Source: Sphingomonadaceae bacterium (GTDB lineage Bacteria; Pseudomonadota; Alphaproteobacteria; Sphingomonadales; Sphingomonadaceae). From it: a DNA stretch of 64,000 bases. Location of the stretch: the NCBI GenBank assembly GCA_947454135.1, contig CANGJI010000001.1, positions 62,001 through 126,000 on the forward strand, in the 5' to 3' direction. Positions 59,867 through 64,000 of the stretch are shown here, piece by piece. The position numbers and the translations under genes were made by a program. How positions within the stretch are numbered: position 1 is the first letter of the stretch; each line of letters starts with the position of its first letter. The notes below the pieces were generated by a model. The model saw only the letters and a list, made by a program, of their open reading frames with translations, was not told where the DNA came from and ran no database searches.

Positions 59867-60319
59867 ATGCAGCTCACCCAGCACACCGATTTCGGCCTGC
59901 GCCTGCTGATCGTCCTTGCCCGTGAGGATGGCGCTATTGCGCTGCCTGCGTTCTCGGCACAGCAGGGGCTGAGCTATCACCATGTCGCGAAAGTGGCGCA
60001 GGCGCTGGTGGCGGCGGGCTTTGCCGTCTCGCACCGCGGCCGCAGCGGCGGGATCGCACTGGCGCAACCGGCAGAGCAGATTTCCGTCGGCAAAGTGGTG
60101 CGGACGCTCGAAAAGGGCATGCGTCTGGCAGACTGCGCGACGTGCGCACTCCGTTCGGATTGCGCGCTCAGCGGGGTTCTGGCGGAAGCGCTCGAAGCGT
60201 TCCTCGGCGTGCTCGATCGCTACACGCTGGCCGATGTTGCGCGCACGGGCGTGGCCGCCTTCGCTCCATGGGCTGCGCTGCCGAGCGCGCCGACCTGCGC
60301 GGTCAGCGAGGCTTCCTGA
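59867..60319 (+). CDS. Rrf2 family regulator, NsrR-like
   Basis: 150 residues. The N-terminal winged helix starts MQLTQHTDFGLRLLIVLA, with LSYHHVAKVAQALVAAGFAVSHRGRSGGIALAQ as recognition and wing region. Cys90, Cys93 and Cys99 (ADCATCALRSDC) are the iron-sulfur cluster ligands, and Asp8 matches the fourth-ligand Asp of Streptomyces NsrR. The spacing and Asp8 favour NsrR (nitric oxide sensor) over IscR or RirA. The divergent globin gene supports a nitric-oxide response. Confidence 0.8.
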   Translation: MQLTQHTDFGLRLLIVLAREDGAIALPAFSAQQGLSYHHVAKVAQALVAAGFAVSHRGRSGGIALAQPAEQISVGKVVRTLEKGMRLADCATCALRSDCALSGVLAEALEAFLGVLDRYTLADVARTGVAAFAPWAALPSAPTCAVSEAS

Positions 60320-60725
60320 GCGCGGCGACGCAGGCCGCACGATCGACATCGCGACCATCGCCGCGCCGGGCATCGACAAAGGTCGCCACCGGGCGGCCAC
60401 CCCCGTCCTGCGGATAGAGATAGGCGTCTAGCACGCAGGGCGTGCCGCTCCATTGCAGCTTGCGCGCATCGCCTTCGCGCACATCGAGCCGCGGCGTGCC
60501 GAACTGGCGGGTGAGCGCCTCGGCGTCGGCGCCGATCACGCCTTCGAGGCCGGGCAGGACCTGAATGTGCGGCCGGGGACGCTGCGTCTGGATCGCGGCT
60601 GGCGGCGCCGGACGGATGGCCCTGGCCGGTGGCGGCGGCGGAAGCGGACGCATCGCCTCTTCGCTGCCGCCGCAGGAAGCGAGGGCGAGCAATGCGGGGA
60701 GGACAAGCAGGTGGCGCGCGTTCAT
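60303..60725 (-). CDS. Small proline-rich lipoprotein
   Basis: 140 residues. The signal sequence MNARHLLVLPALLALASC has a lipobox with Cys18; a Pro-rich spacer (RPLPPPPPARAIRPAPPAA) leads to a small domain with IGADAEALTRQFGTPRLDVREGDARKLQWSGTPCVLDAYLYPQDGG. This second half is similar to hypothetical sphingomonad lipoproteins whose function is unknown. It slightly overlaps the 3' end of the convergent regulator gene. Confidence 0.7.
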   Translation of the reverse strand: MNARHLLVLPALLALASCGGSEEAMRPLPPPPPARAIRPAPPAAIQTQRPRPHIQVLPGLEGVIGADAEALTRQFGTPRLDVREGDARKLQWSGTPCVLDAYLYPQDGGGRPVATFVDARRGDGRDVDRAACVAALRKPR

Positions 60726-60847
60726 GGCGGCGTGAATCGCCGCTGCGGGATGCTCTGTCAACGCGTTGCGCCGCAGCGCAGCGCGTCGTTGCACCGCGCT
60801 GCCGTGCCAGCTACGGCCACCGGAACCTACCTACCCGGAGATTCTGG

Positions 60848-61861
60848 ATGAGCTCTACGCCGTCACCGTCCCATGAGACCCGCTACGATGTGATCGCCAT
60901 TGGCAACGCCATCGTCGACGTGATGGCACCGGCGGCGGAAGAAGACATCGCGCGGCTGGGGCTGGCCAAGGGCGGCATGACGCTGATCGATACGGCCCGC
61001 GCGCATGAGCTCTATCAGGCGATGGGGCCGGCGCGGGAAATCTCCGGCGGCTCTGCTGCGAACACGCTGGCCGGCCTCGCCGCGCTGGGCGCGAAGTGCG
61101 CGTTCATCGGGCAAGTTGCCGACGATCAGCTCGGCGAAGTCTTTGCGCACGATATCCGCGCGGGCGGCATCGCGTTCGAAACCCCAGCGCGCGGCGAAGA
61201 CCCTGCGACGGCCCGCTGCCTGATCTTCGTGACGCCCGACGGGCAGCGCACGATGAACACCTATCTCGGCGCCTCGCAGTTCCTGCCCGCCTCCGCGCTC
61301 GATGAAGCGGTGATCGCCAACACGTCGGTGCTCTATCTCGAGGGCTATCTGTGGGATCCCGAAGAGCCCCGGCAGGCGATGCGCCGCGCCATCAGGGCCG
61401 CTCGCGATGCCGGGCGGCAGGTGGCCTTGACCCTCTCCGACGGATTCGTGATCGCGCGCCATGGCGACGATTTCAAAGCGCTGATCGAAGCGGGCGAGAT
61501 CGACATCCTGTTTGCCAACGAACACGAGCTCGCGGCGCTGACCGGCGAGGAGGATTTCCACGCCGGGATCGCCCAGCTGGCGCCAAAGGTGCCGGTGCTG
61601 GTCGTCACGCGCAGCGAGAACGGCGCACACGCCGTGGCGCATGGCGAGCACGCATCGGTTCCCGCCGAGCCGGTGGCCAAGGTGGTCGACACGACCGGTG
61701 CGGGCGACTTGTTCGCCGCCGGTTTCCTCTTCGGCCACGTGCGCGGGCGCAGCCTGGCCGAGTGCCTCAAGATGGGCGCGATCTGCGCGGCCGAAGTGAT
61801 CTCGCACTACGGCGCGCGGCCGGAGGCAGACCTCGCGGCGCTTGTGGCAGAGCGGATCTAG
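60848..61861 (+). CDS. PfkB family sugar/nucleoside kinase (adenosine kinase-like)
   Basis: 337 residues. [14 protein letters not shown] at the N terminus, [61 protein letters not shown] and the C-terminal anion-hole motif [18 protein letters not shown] identify the PfkB/ribokinase family. The pattern is closest to the adenosine/inosine-guanosine kinase-like branch common in alphaproteobacteria, but the substrate cannot be settled from sequence. GGAG precedes the ATG. The stop overlaps that of the convergent purD gene by four bases. Confidence 0.88.
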   Translation: MSSTPSPSHETRYDVIAIGNAIVDVMAPAAEEDIARLGLAKGGMTLIDTARAHELYQAMGPAREISGGSAANTLAGLAALGAKCAFIGQVADDQLGEVFAHDIRAGGIAFETPARGEDPATARCLIFVTPDGQRTMNTYLGASQFLPASALDEAVIANTSVLYLEGYLWDPEEPRQAMRRAIRAARDAGRQVALTLSDGFVIARHGDDFKALIEAGEIDILFANEHELAALTGEEDFHAGIAQLAPKVPVLVVTRSENGAHAVAHGEHASVPAEPVAKVVDTTGAGDLFAAGFLFGHVRGRSLAECLKMGAICAAEVISHYGARPEADLAALVAERI

Positions 61862-63177
61862 GCGGACTGGCGGGCCAGTTCGCGCCAGCCGATATCGCCG
61901 CGCCAGAAGCCGTCATCGAAGCGGATATCCGCCAGCGCGGCATAGGCGCGGTCACGCGCTTCCTGCAGCGAGCTGCCGGTAGCGGTCACGTTGAGCACCC
62001 GGCCGCCCTTGGCAACGAGCGCACCCGTTCCGTCTGTGGCAGTACCGGCATGAAACACCTTGGCGCCGTGCGCTTCGGCGGCGGACAGGTTCTCGATGAG
62101 GCCGCCGCTGGCGGGGGTGCCGGGATAGCCCTTCGCCGCCATGACCACGGTGATCGCGTGCTCGTCTGAAAGCCGGGTGGGCTCCGCCGCCGCGAGTTCA
62201 CCGCGCGCGCAGGCTTCGAGCAGATCGACGAGATCGCTTTCCAGCCGCATCATCAGCACCTGGCATTCGGGATCGCCGAAGCGGCAGTTGTATTCGATCA
62301 GCTTGGGGCCCCGCGCCGTCAGCATGAGCCCGGCAAACAGCACACCTGAATAGGGCATCCCGGCCTCGGCCATGGCGGCGACAGTGGGGGCAATGATCTC
62401 GGCCATCGCGCGGGCTTCGAGCTCTGCCGTGAGGACCGGCGCGGGGCTGTAGGCGCCCATGCCGCCGGTGTTGGGGCCGGTATCGCCCTCCCCCACTCGC
62501 TTGTGATCCTGCGCCGAACCGAATGCGACGATGGCGCTGCCATCGGTCAGCGCGAAAAGGCTGACTTCCTCGCCTTCGAGGAATTCCTCGATCACGACTT
62601 CGGCGCCCGCGCCGCCGAACGCGCCGCCGAACATGTCGTCGATCGTGGCGGCGGCTTCTTCGGCGGTCTGCGGAATGACAACGCCTTTCCCTGCCGCGAG
62701 GCCATCGGCCTTGATCACCACCGGAAGCGAGAAGCCGGCAATCGCGGCATGGGCTTCGGCAGCACTTCTGGCACGGACATAGCCGGCGGTCGGGATGCCT
62801 GCGCGCGTGCACATGTCCTTGGTGAAACCCTTGGAACCTTCAAGCTGCGCGGCAGCCTTGCCGGGGCCGAACACCGCGATCCCGGCACCGCGCAGCGAAT
62901 CGGCGAGGCCATCGACGAGCGGCGCCTCGGGACCGACGACGACGAGACCGATGTCCTGCGCCTTGCAGAATGTCTTCACGGCGGCGTGATCGGTCAGATC
63001 GATCGCGGTGCAGGCGCCGGGAGTGGTGCAGGAACGGCGCGCATTGAGATCGCCGATCACTTCGGCAATGCCGGGGTTCCCCGGCGAAGCCCACAGCGTG
63101 GTGCAACGCGGCGATTGCGCCAGCTTCCACGCCAGCGCATGTTCGCGTCCGCCCGCGCCGAGCAACAGGATGTTCAT
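61858..63177 (-). CDS. purD: Phosphoribosylamine-glycine ligase
   Basis: ATP-grasp enzyme of the second step of de novo purine synthesis (GAR synthetase). The 439-residue product starts [22 protein letters not shown] and has [83 protein letters not shown] and [13 protein letters not shown]. The start codon lies only 7 bp from the divergent xseA start. Confidence 0.97.
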   Translation of the reverse strand: MNILLLGAGGREHALAWKLAQSPRCTTLWASPGNPGIAEVIGDLNARRSCTTPGACTAIDLTDHAAVKTFCKAQDIGLVVVGPEAPLVDGLADSLRGAGIAVFGPGKAAAQLEGSKGFTKDMCTRAGIPTAGYVRARSAAEAHAAIAGFSLPVVIKADGLAAGKGVVIPQTAEEAAATIDDMFGGAFGGAGAEVVIEEFLEGEEVSLFALTDGSAIVAFGSAQDHKRVGEGDTGPNTGGMGAYSPAPVLTAELEARAMAEIIAPTVAAMAEAGMPYSGVLFAGLMLTARGPKLIEYNCRFGDPECQVLMMRLESDLVDLLEACARGELAAAEPTRLSDEHAITVVMAAKGYPGTPASGGLIENLSAAEAHGAKVFHAGTATDGTGALVAKGGRVLNVTATGSSLQEARDRAYAALADIRFDDGFWRGDIGWRELARQSA

Positions 63178-63184
63178 GCCAGAA

Positions 63185-64000
63185 ATGCCGCCTTACCGTG
63201 ATGAAGATGCCGGGCTGTTAGCCGCCCAGACCGCAGGCGACAACGCCCCGGCGCTTTCGATCAGCGAGATTTCGCAACTCCTCAAGCGCACGGTGGAGGA
63301 TCGCTTCGGGTTCGTGCGCGTGCGTGGCGAGCTTTCCGGGGTGAAGCGCGCGGCTTCAGGGCACCTCTACCTCAGCCTCAAGGACGAGAACGCGCGGCTC
63401 GACGGGGTGATGTGGCGCGGCGGCGCGCAGCGGCTCGGCTTCGTGCCGGAAGACGGCGTCGAGGTGATCGCGACGGGCAAGCTGACGACCTATCCGGGCC
63501 GCTCAAACTACCAGATCGTGATCGAGCGGATGGAGATTGCCGGCGAAGGGGCGCTTCTTGCGTTGCTCGCCAAGACCAAGGCGCGGCTGGAGGCGGAAGG
63601 CCTGTTCGCTCCGTCGCGCAAGCGGCCCCTCCCCTATCTCCCGCGCGTCATCGGCGTCGTGACGTCGCCGACCGGTGCGGTCATCCGCGATATTCTCCAC
63701 CGGCTGCGCGACCGGTTTCCGACTCATGTCGTGGTCTGGCCGGTGCTGGTGCAAGGCCCGGGCGCAGCGGCGCAGATCGCAGCGGCCGTGCGCGGCTTTT
63801 CCGCGCTGGAGCCGGGCGGCCCGGTCCCTAGGCCCGATCTGCTGATCGTCGCGCGCGGCGGCGGCTCGATCGAAGACCTGTGGTGTTTCAATGACGAGGA
63901 TGTCGTGCGCGCCATCGCCGCCTCGTCCATTCCGACGATCAGCGCCGTGGGGCACGAGACGGACACCACGCTGGCCGATTTCGCGGCCGATGTGCGCGCG
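63185..64000 (+). CDS. xseA: Exodeoxyribonuclease VII large subunit, 3' end outside the window
   Basis: 272 codons are present and open to the window edge. [30 protein letters not shown] with [21 protein letters not shown] is the OB-fold DNA-binding domain, and [77 protein letters not shown] are the conserved catalytic-domain blocks. With XseB it degrades single-stranded DNA from both ends. The ATG at 63185 has no strong Shine-Dalgarno. Confidence 0.95.
   Translation, partial: MPPYRDEDAGLLAAQTAGDNAPALSISEISQLLKRTVEDRFGFVRVRGELSGVKRAASGHLYLSLKDENARLDGVMWRGGAQRLGFVPEDGVEVIATGKLTTYPGRSNYQIVIERMEIAGEGALLALLAKTKARLEAEGLFAPSRKRPLPYLPRVIGVVTSPTGAVIRDILHRLRDRFPTHVVVWPVLVQGPGAAAQIAAAVRGFSALEPGGPVPRPDLLIVARGGGSIEDLWCFNDEDVVRAIAASSIPTISAVGHETDTTLADFAADVRA

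Noticed and set aside
1-64000. CRISPR arrays, insertion sequences, prophage, tRNA or rRNA genes
   Set aside because: None was recognised: no spaced direct repeats, no transposase or integrase motifs, and no tRNA-like or rRNA-like segment was noticed. Small RNAs could still be missed without a covariance-model search.

Overview
This window looks like a core chromosomal segment of an alphaproteobacterium of the order Sphingomonadales (Novosphingobium/Sphingomonas/Erythrobacter type). The sequence is visibly G+C rich and gene dense, with ATGA-type overlaps. It encodes an RcdA (DUF1465) homologue, HemJ, a long HPF and several small families typical of that order (DUF1491, DUF6489-like, UPF0262). 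No rRNA, tRNA, CRISPR array, insertion sequence or prophage was seen. Species cannot be named from the sequence alone.

The most informative region is 21.9-38 kb. PPSR, maf, aroE, coaE, dnaQ and hpf run leftwards and hemE, hemJ, rho, mnmE, mnmG, rsmG, parA and parB run rightwards from a gene-free 356-bp gap at 26203-26558. That gap holds DnaA-box-like 9-mers, a duplicated 12-mer, an A/T-rich tract and GANTC sites. The order matches the region around the Caulobacter replication origin, so I infer that this is oriC. Three parS-like palindromes lie 7-10 kb away: one just after mnmE and two inside rsmG, directly before parAB. Together this is the origin and centromere region of the main chromosome.

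Left arm (0-21 kb): two YdcH/DUF465 genes, rcdA, an MBL-fold hydrolase and DUF4230 protein, nadA, a CDP-alcohol phosphatidyltransferase, two membrane proteins, lipB with a lipoprotein, a CitE-like lyase, an Old Yellow Enzyme, an EamA transporter, an inositol-phosphate synthase with a cytidylyltransferase-like gene, rpe, a heparinase-like gene, purH, an alpha/beta hydrolase, a SleB-type hydrolase, DUF1491, a PaaI thioesterase and ptsN. The inositol-phosphate synthase, the nucleotidyltransferase and the CDP-alcohol transferase could form a CDP-inositol route to an inositol-containing lipid or solute; this is inference.

Right arm (38-64 kb): two acyl-CoA dehydrogenases, secreted CAP and M48 proteins, a glycine-zipper protein, free-methionine sulfoxide reductase, a sorbosone-dehydrogenase-like propeller, a DUF815 ATPase, a Sua5/TsaC enzyme, a DUF2807 lipoprotein and carD with a clear terminator. 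Next come an overlapping RNA helicase-S4-ferredoxin operon, rpoZ, dnaB (with a DnaA-like box upstream), UPF0262, a GH25-like protein, cdd, dcd, a saccharopine-dehydrogenase-like reductase, a globin/NsrR-type divergent pair with a palindromic operator candidate, a PfkB kinase, purD, and xseA, which runs off the end.

I saw no obvious new defence or mobile system. The points most worth following are the origin/centromere architecture, the non-canonical G4 motif in MnmE, the possible CDP-inositol pathway and the nitric-oxide-type regulatory pair.
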